Origin: KBS-96 sp049585195
GTDB taxonomy: Bacteria > Acidobacteriota > Terriglobia > Bryobacterales > Bryobacteraceae
Direction of reading: 5' to 3'
DNA: 64,000 nucleotides
Assembly: GCA_049585195.1 (NCBI GenBank)
Contig: JBAUZG010000024.1
Span: forward strand, 1 to 64,000
The notes beneath the pieces were generated by a model. The model worked only from the letters and a program-made list of their open reading frames with translations, searched no databases and was not told where the DNA came from. A program made the position numbers and the translations under genes. Positions 18,507-27,828 of the stretch are shown here, piece by piece; positions within the stretch are counted from its first letter, which is position 1; each line of letters opens with the position of its first letter.

Positions 18507-19202
18507 TTGCGACACTTTGAATTGGAGCTCGAGAAGCTGAAAGCGAAGCTTCTCGAAATGGGCGCTCTGGTTGAGAACGCCGTGTACCGAAGCGTCCAGG
18601 GGGTGGTGGAGAAAGATGAGGATCTGGCGCAGCAGGTATTAAAGAATGAAACGCGAGTGAATGAGCTCGAGATCGAGATTGACGAGGTTGCGATCGGGCT
18701 GCTGGCGCTTCAGCAACCGGTGGCAGCGGACCTGCGACTGGTGACGGTGGCCATAAAGATCAACAACGATCTGGAGCGGATGGGCGATCTGGCGGTAAAT
18801 ATCGCTCACCGGGCGCTCGACCTTCTACGCGAGCCCGTTATACGGCCAATGGTTGACATTCCGTATATTGCGGGTTTGGTGCAGTCGATGGTGCGGAAGG
18901 CGCTCGATGCGTTCGTGAATCGGGATCCGGAACTGGCGCGCAGCGTGCTTGCGAGCGACGACGGCGTGGATAATCTTCGCACGGCGAGCTATCACGAACT
19001 GGTTAGCCACATGGAGCGAGATCCTGGCGATATTCCGCAAGCAATGAATCTATGGTCTGTGATACGCAATCTCGAGCGGATCGCCGATCATTCCACTAAT
19101 ATTGCCGAGGACGTGCTGTTTCTTGTGAAGGGCGTGGATGTGCGGCATCAAAATGAGCGGAAGCTCAGCGCTCAAAGTGAAGCAGCGGTGCCGGGACAAT
19201 AG
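18507..19202 (+). CDS. phoU: Phosphate signalling regulator PhoU
   Basis: 231 residues in two PhoU three-helix bundles. Metal-binding acidic patterns lie in each half (VNELEIEIDEVAIGLLALQQP with DLRLVTVAIKINNDLERMGD, and SVIRNLERIADHSTNIAEDVLFL). The family links PstSCAB activity to PhoR and restrains kinase signalling when phosphate is ample. It starts at TTG 18507, 27 bp after pstB, and is almost certainly in the same transcript. A palindrome that may end transcription follows at 19209. Confidence 0.93.
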   Translation: MRHFELELEKLKAKLLEMGALVENAVYRSVQGVVEKDEDLAQQVLKNETRVNELEIEIDEVAIGLLALQQPVAADLRLVTVAIKINNDLERMGDLAVNIAHRALDLLREPVIRPMVDIPYIAGLVQSMVRKALDAFVNRDPELARSVLASDDGVDNLRTASYHELVSHMERDPGDIPQAMNLWSVIRNLERIADHSTNIAEDVLFLVKGVDVRHQNERKLSAQSEAAVPGQ

Positions 19203-19208
19203 CCTCAT

Positions 19209-19228
19209 GGGCGACGCAGGCGTCGCCC
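19209..19228. terminator. Palindrome between convergent phoU and mutS2, possible bidirectional terminator
   Basis: GGGCGACG-cagg-CGTCGCCC is a perfect 8-bp stem with a 4-nt loop, placed between two converging genes. There is no clear T-tract, so function is inferred from position. The flank CGCCCCTACA recurs at 5880-5889, suggesting a dispersed repeat. Confidence 0.45.
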
Positions 19229-19278
19229 CTACAACAATGGAGTTGTCGTAGTGGCCGGGCGTGCGCGGCCTTTGTGAA

Positions 19279-21687
19279 TTATTCGCGCAGTTCGGCGATG
19301 GTTGCTCCCGTGCCGCCTTCGGAAGGCGGCGCCGGATAGAAGCGGGCTATATGGGGGCTTGAGGCGAGAAAATCGGCAACGGCTCTTTTGAGAACGCCCA
19401 TTCCGTGGCCATGGACGATTCGCACGCGATCGACCGACGCCAATGCGGCGGAATCGAGAAACTTGTCCAGCTCGGCGAGCGCTTCCTCGGCGTGTTTGCC
19501 GATCAGATTCAATTCTTTGTATGAGGCGTCCCAACGAGGGCCGCTCTGGAGCGTGACATTCTTTGGCAGCTTCGTGGAGTCGGCGGGAGCGAGGACTTCC
19601 ATGATGTCGTCTGGCGAGACTTGCATCTTCAGAAAACCGGCTTCGACTTCGACAGCTCCGTTCTTGAGGATTCGGCGGACGGTGGCCGGTTCGCGAACAT
19701 CGCGCAGGCGGATTCTTGCGCCTTCAGTGACGGCAAGGGGTTCGGCGCTGCGAGCTGCGGCGAGGGAAGGCTTGATTGCTTCGCTCGCCTGTTCGCGAAA
19801 TTCGCGTCTGAGACGAGCAATCTGGAGATTGGCTTGCTCGGCGGCTTTGCGGTCTTCGACAGTCGAAACGGCTTGGGCAATGGTTTCCATCGCACGAGCT
19901 TCAAAATCGGCGATCAGCTCCTCACGTTTTCGCTCCCATTCGCGAGCGCGCTTGTCTTCGCGCTCGACGGTCGTGCGTTGTAAGTCGGCGCGCTCTTTCG
20001 CGAGTGCATTCCGTTCCTCGGCGAGCCGCGCGTTCAAATTCCGGTTCTCCTCGAGTTGAGCGTTGAGCCGGTCTAGTAGATTTTGAAAACCAGCCTGGAT
20101 TTGAGGCAACGCGCGGCGCGCGTGTTGAATGAGGTCGCCGGGCATGTTAAGGCGCGCTGCAATGTCGAGGCCGGCCGACTTTCCCGGTACGCCGAGGCGC
20201 AACTGGTAGGTGGGCTGGAGCGTGACATCGTCGAAACCCATGGAGGCGTTTACGACGCCTTCGGTTTGAGCGCCATAGAGCTTAAGCGGCAACAGGTGAG
20301 TGGAGGCCAGACAAAAAGCGCCGCACTGCCGGAAGCGGTCGAGAATTGCGACACCGAGCGCGCCGCCTTCGTCGGGATCGGTGGAACCGCCCAACTCATC
20401 GAGCAGAACCAGCGTATTGGGAGTTGCCGATTCCAGCATGCCGCGCACATGCAAGAGATGACCTGAAAACGTGCTCAGGCTTTGAGCGATGGATTGTGTA
20501 TCGCCGATATCGGCGAGAACGTCTTCGAGCCAAGGCAGCTCGGCGAACGCGCAAGGAACGGGCAGGCCGGCGTAAGCCATGGTCGTGAGCAGGCCGCACG
20601 TTTTCATGGTCACAGTTTTGCCGCCGGTATTAGGGCCGCTAATGAGGAGAACGCGGTTTTTCTCGTCGAGCTCGAGCGAAATGGGGACAACCGGGCGTTT
20701 CTGTGGTTTCAGGATTTTCTCGAGCAAGGGATGGCGCGCTTCATGGAGCACGAACCGGCGGTTCGACTCGTCGCTGAACTTGGGGATGACGGCCCGATAG
20801 GCGGAGGCGAAATTCGCCTTTGCGAAGACATAATCGAGATGGGCGAGCGTTTCGAACGAGCTGAAGATTTCATCGGCGTGGAGGCGCAATTCGTCGGAGA
20901 TTGCGGCGAGGATACGGTCAATTTCGCGCAGCTCATCCTCATGAAGACGGACGAGCGTATTGTTCAAAGCGATGGTTTCGAGCGGCTCGAGGAATAGCGT
21001 TCTGCCGCTGCCGCTAGCGCCATGAATAACTCCCTCTACGCGTCCCTGCTGCCCGGCGACAACGGGCACAACGAATCGGTCGTCCCGGATGGTGACGAAA
21101 TCTTCCTGGAGCGTGCCGTCACTGTGATGCGCCCTCAGGAATTTTTCTAAAGAATCCTGAATTCTCTTTTGTTGGCGCTCAATGTCTCTGCGAATTTGAC
21201 GCAGTGCCGGGCTCGCATCGTCCGAGAGGCTGCCATCGGGAAGGAAGGCGCGCTGATGGCGACGGACGAGGGTTCGCAGGTCGGCAAGCGCGAGAGCGCG
21301 CGCAGCAAGGCGGGGATAGCGATCGGTTACGGCAAGGAGCAATGCCCGGTACTCGCCCGCGATGAAGAGCGTTTGGAATAAGTCCAGGATTTCCGGCCCT
21401 TCGAGACGCGCGCCTTGCACGCGCAATAGAGGAAGGCTGGGAACAGGCCGGATCTGGTCGAATCGAAGCCGCACAACGGCGCCGTGAGCGGCTTTTTGAG
21501 GGGACGATGCCTCGAGGAGGTAGGCTATGGCTTCGCCGGCCTCGGCGAGCGAGTCTTCAATGGCGAGCCGATCGGCTTCGGTGTCGGAGTCGAGGATTTT
21601 CTGTTTTCCGGCGGCGCTACCCGCATAGGTGGCGACAAGCTCTTTCAACTCGCCGAACTGCAATACGTCTGCGCCGCTAAATGGCAT
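19279..21687 (-). CDS. mutS2: Endonuclease MutS2 (MutS-like ATPase with Smr domain)
   Basis: About 802 residues from ATG 21687 (MPFSGADVLQFGELKELV); a longer frame to 21816 has an unnatural Arg-rich leader. The MutS core and clamp region precedes an ABC-type ATPase with Walker A GPNTGGKTVTMKT, LVLLDELGGSTDPDEGGAL (Walker B) and the STHLLPLK switch. A long charged coiled coil (about 510-630) follows, and a C-terminal Smr nuclease domain contains VRIVHGHGMGVLKRAV. The family acts on recombination intermediates and, in some bacteria, on collided ribosomes. It lies 11 bp downstream of the Nudix gene, probably in one operon. Confidence 0.93.
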   Translation of the reverse strand: MPFSGADVLQFGELKELVATYAGSAAGKQKILDSDTEADRLAIEDSLAEAGEAIAYLLEASSPQKAAHGAVVRLRFDQIRPVPSLPLLRVQGARLEGPEILDLFQTLFIAGEYRALLLAVTDRYPRLAARALALADLRTLVRRHQRAFLPDGSLSDDASPALRQIRRDIERQQKRIQDSLEKFLRAHHSDGTLQEDFVTIRDDRFVVPVVAGQQGRVEGVIHGASGSGRTLFLEPLETIALNNTLVRLHEDELREIDRILAAISDELRLHADEIFSSFETLAHLDYVFAKANFASAYRAVIPKFSDESNRRFVLHEARHPLLEKILKPQKRPVVPISLELDEKNRVLLISGPNTGGKTVTMKTCGLLTTMAYAGLPVPCAFAELPWLEDVLADIGDTQSIAQSLSTFSGHLLHVRGMLESATPNTLVLLDELGGSTDPDEGGALGVAILDRFRQCGAFCLASTHLLPLKLYGAQTEGVVNASMGFDDVTLQPTYQLRLGVPGKSAGLDIAARLNMPGDLIQHARRALPQIQAGFQNLLDRLNAQLEENRNLNARLAEERNALAKERADLQRTTVEREDKRAREWERKREELIADFEARAMETIAQAVSTVEDRKAAEQANLQIARLRREFREQASEAIKPSLAAARSAEPLAVTEGARIRLRDVREPATVRRILKNGAVEVEAGFLKMQVSPDDIMEVLAPADSTKLPKNVTLQSGPRWDASYKELNLIGKHAEEALAELDKFLDSAALASVDRVRIVHGHGMGVLKRAVADFLASSPHIARFYPAPPSEGGTGATIAELRE

Positions 21688-21698
21688 TCTGGTTTGGC

Positions 21699-22160
21699 TT
21701 AAGGAGAGAGGATGGCAAGTGACGGGCCAACGGCGTGGACGCGGCGGATGACGGCGAGAGTGCCTTCGGTCATCGAAAGCCTGTCGAGATCGTTCAACGG
21801 GAACCATTGGGCGCAACTCGAATCGTCGCCGGCGCAGAGAGCGCCACCGCGCAGGCCGCAGAGGAAGTCCACAAGCAGGTAGTGATATTCGGGTTGGCCT
21901 TCGGCATCATGAATAATGCGCTCGAAAATGACGGCGACTTGCGTGGGAGCGACTTCCAAACCGGTTTCCTCGCGAACTTCTCGGACGAGAGCATCTTCAA
22001 GACGCTCTCCTGTTTCGACGGCTCCGCCGGGAAGGGACCACTGGCCTTTCAAAGGCTCGCGGCCACGTTCCACCAGCAGGACGCGGTCGTCTTCGAAGAT
22101 GAGCGCGCCAACTCCGAGAACAGGGCGCTTGGGATAGCGACGGCTTTCGTTCGCGGCCAA
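21699..22160 (-). CDS. Nudix hydrolase
   Basis: 153 residues with a full Nudix box, GAVETGERLEDALVREVREETGLEV (G-x5-E-x7-REVxEExGL), within a compact domain beginning RPVLGVGALIFEDDRVLLV. The pattern RYPKRPVLGVGALI resembles ADP-ribose pyrophosphatase-like enzymes, but substrate cannot be fixed from the box. Cytoplasmic, Mg-dependent hydrolysis of a nucleoside diphosphate derivative is expected. It precedes mutS2 by 11 bp. Confidence 0.88.
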   Translation of the reverse strand: MAANESRRYPKRPVLGVGALIFEDDRVLLVERGREPLKGQWSLPGGAVETGERLEDALVREVREETGLEVAPTQVAVIFERIIHDAEGQPEYHYLLVDFLCGLRGGALCAGDDSSCAQWFPLNDLDRLSMTEGTLAVIRRVHAVGPSLAILSP

Positions 22161-22469
22161 GTTCTATTGTAGGAGGAGTGGAGCAGGCACCTCCTCCCCG
22201 CGCGGCCTGAGAGACTGCCGGCCGAGAGCCAGTACTCTCTGAGCCGATCTCGATTCGGCCAAGTGCCCACGAACGTGCAGCTCTGGATCCGTTGGCGCCC
22301 AACCATTGTACCGAGCGTGATCTGCGACCGCTTCCGGCGAGTTGAGAGCCGTGAATGTTGGTGATGCATCGGCGCTTCAGCGCGCCCGATCGCCTCAATG
22401 CGTGCTTTAGGAGTAAGTGAACCGATCTGTGCTGGGTAAGCGCTGAATGCCGGATGTACTCAAGAATTC
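22161..22469. other. Non-coding gap upstream of the Nudix-mutS2 pair
   Basis: 309 bp without a credible gene. A GGAGGAG...CTCCTCC inverted repeat lies at about 22171-22198, just upstream of the Nudix start. No tRNA-like arms or known riboswitch features were seen. It presumably holds the Nudix-mutS2 promoter. Confidence 0.4.
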
Positions 22470-23165
22470 TTATGGAATCAGACGAATTATTCGCTCAAAT
22501 CGGGCCCTCTGCTCTGATGTAAGCTCACCGCCTAGGCTCAAAATTCTGGATGTGTCCTCGTCCGTAACCTCGCGTTCCTGATCGACGAAGCAGAATCGAA
22601 GGACCCGAAGCATGTAGTCGCCAAGACTTCCTGACAACCTCGCGGGCGCGATTAGTTTCGCGCGAGTGAATGAGACGTCAACAATAAGCTGCGCCTCTTC
22701 GCTAAGTAGAACCTTCGATGCATCCGGCTGCGCCGCTCTGAAAATTCCTATAATGGCTGAAAACCAAGGTCTCGTGGTTTTGTAATCGTCATTCCACTCA
22801 AGCTTCGCCATGAGGTCAATGGCAGACTTGCGTATGCTTGTATCCTTGAATAATCTCCAAAATCGCTGGATAAGGGCAACGTTTATTTGGCCAAGCCAGG
22901 CTCTATCGAGCGGCGACACGAAGGCCATGAACCACTTCGGAACGAGCATTCCCGACTGTAGTGCCACGTCCTGCACATTGAATGATGAAATCAGCTCGGC
23001 TAGCATCTCCGGCCCAGATCGCAACAAGAATGCCTCAAGCTTCATCATCGCCAATTCGTTCTCTTCCAGCGTTCGATTAGGATCGTTCGCGGCTTCGAGG
23101 AAAGAGTTCAGTAGAAAGGACTGGAGCTCAGCTCTTCGATCAGGTCTTGATGCAGGAGATGCCAT
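22470..23165 (-). CDS. Unrecognised helical protein (pair member 2)
   Basis: 231 residues, predicted cytoplasmic and mostly helical, with no signal peptide or membrane segment. Recognisable stretches such as MLAELISSFNVQDV and RSGPEMLAELIS do not match a family I know. It starts 2 bp after the stop of the upstream gene (23168), so the two are co-translated and probably work together. Base composition is visibly more AT-rich than the flanks, a sign of recent transfer. It could be a partner, immunity or chaperone protein for the upstream gene product; this is a guess from gene order only. Confidence 0.6.
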   Translation of the reverse strand: MASPASRPDRRAELQSFLLNSFLEAANDPNRTLEENELAMMKLEAFLLRSGPEMLAELISSFNVQDVALQSGMLVPKWFMAFVSPLDRAWLGQINVALIQRFWRLFKDTSIRKSAIDLMAKLEWNDDYKTTRPWFSAIIGIFRAAQPDASKVLLSEEAQLIVDVSFTRAKLIAPARLSGSLGDYMLRVLRFCFVDQEREVTDEDTSRILSLGGELTSEQRARFERIIRLIP

Positions 23166-23167
23166 AT

Positions 23168-24052
23168 TTAATCGAAATCGCAGACGACGACCGTATCTCC
23201 AATTTCATATGCCGCTTCGATGTCAGCCTTAAGGGAGCTGTAATGGCCGGGCATGCACTTGTGTGACGAGGTAAGTGTCTTGTACAGAAATGCTTTATAT
23301 CCCAAACCCACTGATTTAAAGGACTCGGGCGAGATTACACACCACCGAAGGTTTGTGACTTCTTTGGAGTACCCGTGCCCAACTGATCGGCTGGTGTCCC
23401 AGTGAGTGATCGCGAACCACCAATCATGTATTTCGTCCACATAATCGAGACAAGTTTCGTCCGGCCGAAAATAAACGCAGTCAATCTGAAATCGTGTTCG
23501 GAAATCATTTCGAAGCGTTCGATTAGCCTCATTCGCATGAACGGTGGTCGTCAGCCTAAGATAGGAGGGGCGTTGAGTCACAATCCACCTCTGGTACAAA
23601 TCGATTCCCAGCGGATCAGCGGCATTGAAGAAACGTTTGTGCTTGGCCGACCAGCTCCCAACAACTCCGACTTCTCCATACATCATCGTTGCTCTCGGAT
23701 ATCTGGCTGGAGTTAGGTAAATCGCATCACCCCAAGTGAAGCCCGCGCGTTCGGCAGCGTACAGATGCTGCTGTTTCAGCGTATCTTCAAGCCGCTCAGC
23801 AGAGAGATATTTCAGAAGCCTGATGGCATTGTTCTCGATTAGTGCATACAAATCCGGGTTGGCTCCGCTCGCGTCGACAAAACTCTCTATGTCTGTTTCT
23901 AGGTCCCCACCGGGCATACAAAAGTAGTCTATCGGAGGCCCGTCAAGTCGAAGGAGAGGTCCGGCTGACGATCGGCCCCAGGTTGAGAGCCTGCGCAATC
24001 GCGTGCCGCTTGAGTATCCAAGGTCCAGAGGACGAGGAGATCCGTCCCCCAT
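23168..24052 (-). CDS. Unrecognised protein, possibly ADP-ribosyltransferase-like (pair member 1)
   Basis: The frame opens at ATG 24052, overlapping the preceding stop as TGATG. The first 45 residues (GDGSPRPLDLGYSSG...) look unnatural, so the start may be ATG 23917 (MPGGDLETDIESF). The mid part reads GFTWGDAIYLTPARYPRATMM, then LRLTTTVHANEANRTLRNDF and IDCVYFRPDET. The GDAIYLTP pattern loosely recalls the GxGxYLT strand of ADP-ribosyltransferase folds, but I cannot place all catalytic residues. It ends GDTVVVCDFD. It is AT-richer than its surroundings and tightly paired with the next gene. Treat any enzymatic assignment as weak. Confidence 0.55.
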   Translation of the reverse strand: MGDGSPRPLDLGYSSGTRLRRLSTWGRSSAGPLLRLDGPPIDYFCMPGGDLETDIESFVDASGANPDLYALIENNAIRLLKYLSAERLEDTLKQQHLYAAERAGFTWGDAIYLTPARYPRATMMYGEVGVVGSWSAKHKRFFNAADPLGIDLYQRWIVTQRPSYLRLTTTVHANEANRTLRNDFRTRFQIDCVYFRPDETCLDYVDEIHDWWFAITHWDTSRSVGHGYSKEVTNLRWCVISPESFKSVGLGYKAFLYKTLTSSHKCMPGHYSSLKADIEAAYEIGDTVVVCDFD

Positions 24053-25137
24053 CAGCCGCGCCAGCGGACTCCGAGGTTCAGCGAGGTTTTGGCGTAGGCG
24101 ACGCTTCGTTCCATGTGGTCGCGCTGCTGGTACTGGATGGCGGGGAGGAAGGCCTCGGGTGTGTGGCCACCGGGGATGTCTTCGAGCACGATGGGCTTAT
24201 CGTACGGGGCGCCTCGTTTCGCGAGCGCGATGAACCGGGCGAACTCATAAGCACGGGCTTTCGGATAGCTTTGCCAGAAGTCGGGCTCGAGGTACGGCAT
24301 GAGCTGCGCGGGGCGTCCAGTGATTGGTTTGATGTAGATGTAGATGTCGGGTTTGACGCGGTGAATCGTGTCCACGATCTTGTGAAAGTCGATATCGCCT
24401 TCACCCAAGGGAACCCATTCCACCATGGCTCCTCCGGGGCGCTCGTAAACGACTGAATCGCGCAAGTGCGCGCAAAGCGCGTAGGGGGCGAGCGTCTCTA
24501 CAGTTGCGACCGGGTCCTCGACGACAAATACCGGGTTGCCTGTGTCGAGATAGGAGCCCACCCAATCTTTTCCGGCGGCTTCGATTACTTCGCGCATTTC
24601 CCAGGCCTGCAAATCTTTATGGTTCTCGATGGCAATTTTTATTCCGGCGTCTGAAAACTGGGGGCGCACGGACTGCAGGAGTTGGACCATGGCCTGAATA
24701 TTCTGCTCCATGGGCCGCTGAGGGAGATGAGCGCGATCGGGCGCATGCAAACATCGCACGAGAGGAGAGCCGCAAGCTTTGGCGCGCGCCAGCCCAGTGA
24801 GGAGTTGGCTGCGAGAGCGCTCGACTGCGGATGAATCGGCGGGCAGCACGGCTCCCATACCGCTTTCGATATGGAGTCCTAGGCGCCTGGCGTAGCGGCC
24901 TACCTCGCTCCAGTGCTCGAGTTTGTCGCGATCGGGATCGAGTGAATCCTGGAGGAAGACGGCATCGAGTTTCAACGATGCAGCGTAATCGAGCACCTGT
25001 TTATCCGTCCATTTCATGGCTCTCAGGCAGTAGCTGTTCAGACCGATCTTTTGAGATGACGAAGCAGATTGGGGCGCGGTCTGTCCAGCGGCGATAGCGG
25101 CTCCGGCCGTCGTAAGAAAGAAATCGCGGCGGGTCAT
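24052..25137 (-). CDS. Tat-exported sugar phosphate isomerase/epimerase-like protein
   Basis: Starts at ATG 25137 behind AAGGTGACCCGC. A 33-residue longer frame overlaps the upstream glycosyltransferase and is rejected. The N-terminus MTRRDFFLTTAGAAIAAGQ is a twin-arginine signal. The mature domain is a xylose-isomerase-like TIM barrel (AP endonuclease 2 superfamily) with KIGLNSYCLRAM, IKIAIENHKD, GSYLDTGNP and WVPLGEGDIDFHKIV. These are the metal-binding Glu, His and Asp positions of the family. Such exported proteins are common in Acidobacteria and Planctomycetes. Substrate unknown. Confidence 0.85.
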   Translation of the reverse strand: MTRRDFFLTTAGAAIAAGQTAPQSASSSQKIGLNSYCLRAMKWTDKQVLDYAASLKLDAVFLQDSLDPDRDKLEHWSEVGRYARRLGLHIESGMGAVLPADSSAVERSRSQLLTGLARAKACGSPLVRCLHAPDRAHLPQRPMEQNIQAMVQLLQSVRPQFSDAGIKIAIENHKDLQAWEMREVIEAAGKDWVGSYLDTGNPVFVVEDPVATVETLAPYALCAHLRDSVVYERPGGAMVEWVPLGEGDIDFHKIVDTIHRVKPDIYIYIKPITGRPAQLMPYLEPDFWQSYPKARAYEFARFIALAKRGAPYDKPIVLEDIPGGHTPEAFLPAIQYQQRDHMERSVAYAKTSLNLGVRWRG

Positions 25138-25150
25138 GCGGGTCACCTTA

Positions 25151-27541
25151 TCACACGCGGACTCCGCGATCGTGTTGCCATTGCTGGGCGCTCGCGGCGC
25201 TTGAAACAGACGTGGGGCGAAGCGCGGCGGCTTCACGCCGGTAAGTGGCTTCGAGCCGCTTGGTGATCACCGGTCCATCGCGTTCGGCTTCGACCCTTTG
25301 GCGCGCGCGGACGGCGAGCGATGCGGCGTATTCGATATCGGACAACAGACGCACGGTGGCGGCGGCAAACTCCTGGGGTGTATCGGCGAGTTCGCAAACG
25401 GCGCCGCTTTCTTGTGCCAAGCCCTCGGCTCCAAGGGTGGTGGAAATGCAGGGGATGCCGCTCGAGAAGGCCTCGAGCAATTTCACGCGCATGCCCGACC
25501 CGCCCCGGATGGGACAAACGAAAACCGCATGGCGGGCAAGCGGCTCGCGAATATCGGCTACATGGCCGGTGAAGTGAATGCTCGGATTTTTTGAGAGGAA
25601 GGCCATCGAGGGCGGCGGATCAGACCCAACGATAACCAACTTTGCCTGCGGCCGCATGGCCGTAACGCGAGGCAGTACTTCGGAAACGAACCAGCGGATG
25701 GCCTGGGCATTGGGTTCGTGACGGAAGCTGCCGACGAAGAGCATCGTGTCCGGCTCACGGCCGGCGAGAACGAAATCGAATTTCCGGCTTTGAATGCCGG
25801 CGCGCAGATCGGCGTCGATGCGACTCGCGAGATTTGGAACATAACGCGTCAAAGAGTTGGCGTTCTCGTTGCTACAAGTCTGAATTCTGCGAAATTTGGG
25901 CAGAGTGGTGAGTTCGTAGCGGAAGCAGCGGAGGTACTCGTAGAAGTAATGGATGCGCTGAAAGGGGTGGGCTGCGTTTTTGGCCAGGGTCCAGACGGAT
26001 TTGAAATGTATGTCGTGCTCGAACAGGAAACAAGGGATATGGCGATACCCGCCGCGGTATTGGGCAAATTGCGTGTACTCGAGTTGAACGACATCAATTT
26101 TGTTCTGGAGGCCGATGCGGTGTAAGGCCCAGGCGAAGTCCCGGCTGCGAAATTCTCGCACGGCATGAGGGAGGAGCGACGCGATGTTTCTGGCTGTTTC
26201 AACATTTCGAACTTGGATGTAGATGGACTTCGAAATGGCCTCGAGCGGGCGCTGATCGGCGACCTGCTCGGCAAAATCCACCATGCCCGCCAGATGGATG
26301 TCGGCAAGAAGGGAGAGCTCTTCAATCGTCATCTTCATGAAGACAGCTCCTCCATGGACTGGCGGCTCGATGGGGTAAGGCGCGGCAAAGAGCACCCGAA
26401 GCCGCTCGGGAAGAGGCTCGTCTGGGAGCTGAAAACGGTCGCGGAAATACAGGCCTAGCGGGCGGCGGAGAGCTTCCGTGTCGGAAATGGCTGCCAACCG
26501 GCGGGCTCTCCATCGCGAAAGGCAGAGCCGGGGAAGCTGAAGAAATGCCCTTGCGAAACCGGAGAAATTGAAGGATTGCGGCGCGTCGCCCAAAATGAAG
26601 CTTCTTAAGCAACTGAGCGCGAGAAAGGGGAAATGAGAAGCCAGGAGACGCCAGTCGTGAATGTTCTTCCAGACGAAGAGAGCTGCATTCCTTTTAAGAA
26701 TGCTTTGAATATAAGAGGCTGAAAACTTGCGGCCGATGGTGCCTCGATGCTCGTGATAGACGATGCTTAACGGTTGATAGAGCACCTTCCAGCCGCGTTT
26801 CCAGGCCATCAGCCCGAGATCGGTGTCTTCATAATAGAAGGGCTTCAGTATGGGGTCGAAACCGCCCAACTCGAGAAATTTGCCGCGGTCGAAGGCGCTC
26901 GATCCGCCGCCAGCGTAGAAGCACGGGAACTCGCCTGCTATTTCGGTATCGATGCGGTGGCTGACTCGTATGCGGCCATCAGCCCACCAGCCTTCGGTCA
27001 GCCCCGTTTCCTCGCGGCGTTTGGCTGGATCGGAAAAGAAGATTTGAGCAGCGACGGCGAAAACGAGCGGATCGTGGAAAGGGGCAAGGAGGGGATCGAG
27101 GAAGTTGCGCTCGACTCGCATGTCGCTGTTGAGGAGGATTACAATATCGTTTGAAGCTTGGCGGAAGCCGAGATTCGAAGCGCCACCGAAACCCAGGTTC
27201 TTTTCGCAGCGAATGAGGCGCACTTGCGGAAAACGCGAGGCGACGAATTCGGCGCTGCCGTCGGTGGACGCATTATCGACGACGATAATTTCGTTGCCAG
27301 GGTGATGGGCGAGGGCGTCAATCACGCTGGGCAGATACTTCGCAAGGAGATCGCGGCCATTCCAGTTGGGTATGACGACGGTGGCGCAATCGTTTCGGGG
27401 ACGAGTGGTCGAGGGCGGGCGTTTCCTGGCAAAAAACGCAAAACAGAGATCGACAAGGGCGATCGCGGCAATCGAGATAGAAATCAAGGCCGGACTAAAG
27501 AGCAGGAGCACGAGCGAGCCGAGCGCGCGCAGAAACCTCAT
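25151..27541 (-). CDS. Two-domain glycosyltransferase (GT2 plus GT4)
   Basis: 796 residues. An N-terminal hydrophobic segment (LVLLLFSPALISISIAAIALVDL) would anchor it to the inner membrane. The GT2 domain follows (ATVVIPNWNGRDLL, IIVVDNASTDGSAEF, LLNSDMRVE as DxD-like site, YEDTDLGLMAWKRGW), about residues 50-300. A second transferase of GT4 type occupies about 390-780 (FAAPYPIEPPVHGGAVF, FVGSFRHEPNAQAIRWF, CPIRGGSGMRVKLLEAFSSGIP). Both catalytic modules look intact, so the protein may add two sugars in a surface polysaccharide pathway. Its start overlaps the stop of the coiled-coil gene (ATGA). Confidence 0.88.
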   Translation of the reverse strand: MRFLRALGSLVLLLFSPALISISIAAIALVDLCFAFFARKRPPSTTRPRNDCATVVIPNWNGRDLLAKYLPSVIDALAHHPGNEIIVVDNASTDGSAEFVASRFPQVRLIRCEKNLGFGGASNLGFRQASNDIVILLNSDMRVERNFLDPLLAPFHDPLVFAVAAQIFFSDPAKRREETGLTEGWWADGRIRVSHRIDTEIAGEFPCFYAGGGSSAFDRGKFLELGGFDPILKPFYYEDTDLGLMAWKRGWKVLYQPLSIVYHEHRGTIGRKFSASYIQSILKRNAALFVWKNIHDWRLLASHFPFLALSCLRSFILGDAPQSFNFSGFARAFLQLPRLCLSRWRARRLAAISDTEALRRPLGLYFRDRFQLPDEPLPERLRVLFAAPYPIEPPVHGGAVFMKMTIEELSLLADIHLAGMVDFAEQVADQRPLEAISKSIYIQVRNVETARNIASLLPHAVREFRSRDFAWALHRIGLQNKIDVVQLEYTQFAQYRGGYRHIPCFLFEHDIHFKSVWTLAKNAAHPFQRIHYFYEYLRCFRYELTTLPKFRRIQTCSNENANSLTRYVPNLASRIDADLRAGIQSRKFDFVLAGREPDTMLFVGSFRHEPNAQAIRWFVSEVLPRVTAMRPQAKLVIVGSDPPPSMAFLSKNPSIHFTGHVADIREPLARHAVFVCPIRGGSGMRVKLLEAFSSGIPCISTTLGAEGLAQESGAVCELADTPQEFAAATVRLLSDIEYAASLAVRARQRVEAERDGPVITKRLEATYRREAAALRPTSVSSAASAQQWQHDRGVRV

Positions 27542-27828
27542 CGCAGGTCGTCCTCAAGTTTGGGCAACAGGCGGAGGGAGATACCCAGTCTTGCCCACGC
27601 GCACAGGCGGATTTTTTCGCGTTCAGCCAACAACTTGTTTACCGCCTCGGCAGCGAGAGTAAACTGCGATTGCAATCGCTCGAGCGAGAGATTTCGAAGT
27701 TCGAGGCGCTGGCGCAATTCACCGAGTTCTCTGGCGCGCTCTTCGAGTTCACTGTGGAGCGAGGCGACCTGTTGCTTCTGCGTCTCCAACTCAGCCTGAA
27801 GGTGGGCAATGACTTGGGTGTGATCCAT
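27538..27828 (-). CDS. Short coiled-coil protein coupled to the glycosyltransferase
   Basis: ATG 27828 (MDHTQVIAHLQAELETQKQQ) opens a 96-residue protein that is almost all heptad-like coiled coil to about residue 70. A conserved-looking tail (LCAWARLGISLRLLPKLED) follows. The open frame continues upstream to 28098, but that part is translated from a REP-like repeat (copy B) and is not protein-like. The stop overlaps the glycosyltransferase start by ATGA. Similar coiled coils often sit N-terminal to, or beside, O-antigen methyl- and glycosyltransferases. This gene may therefore be the remnant of a larger protein whose 5' part was lost. Confidence 0.55.
   Translation of the reverse strand: MDHTQVIAHLQAELETQKQQVASLHSELEERARELGELRQRLELRNLSLERLQSQFTLAAEAVNKLLAEREKIRLCAWARLGISLRLLPKLEDDLR

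Noticed and set aside
22161..22469. Possible tRNA, small RNA or gene in the 309-bp gap
   Set aside because: No cloverleaf arms, T-loop consensus or protein-like frame was seen.
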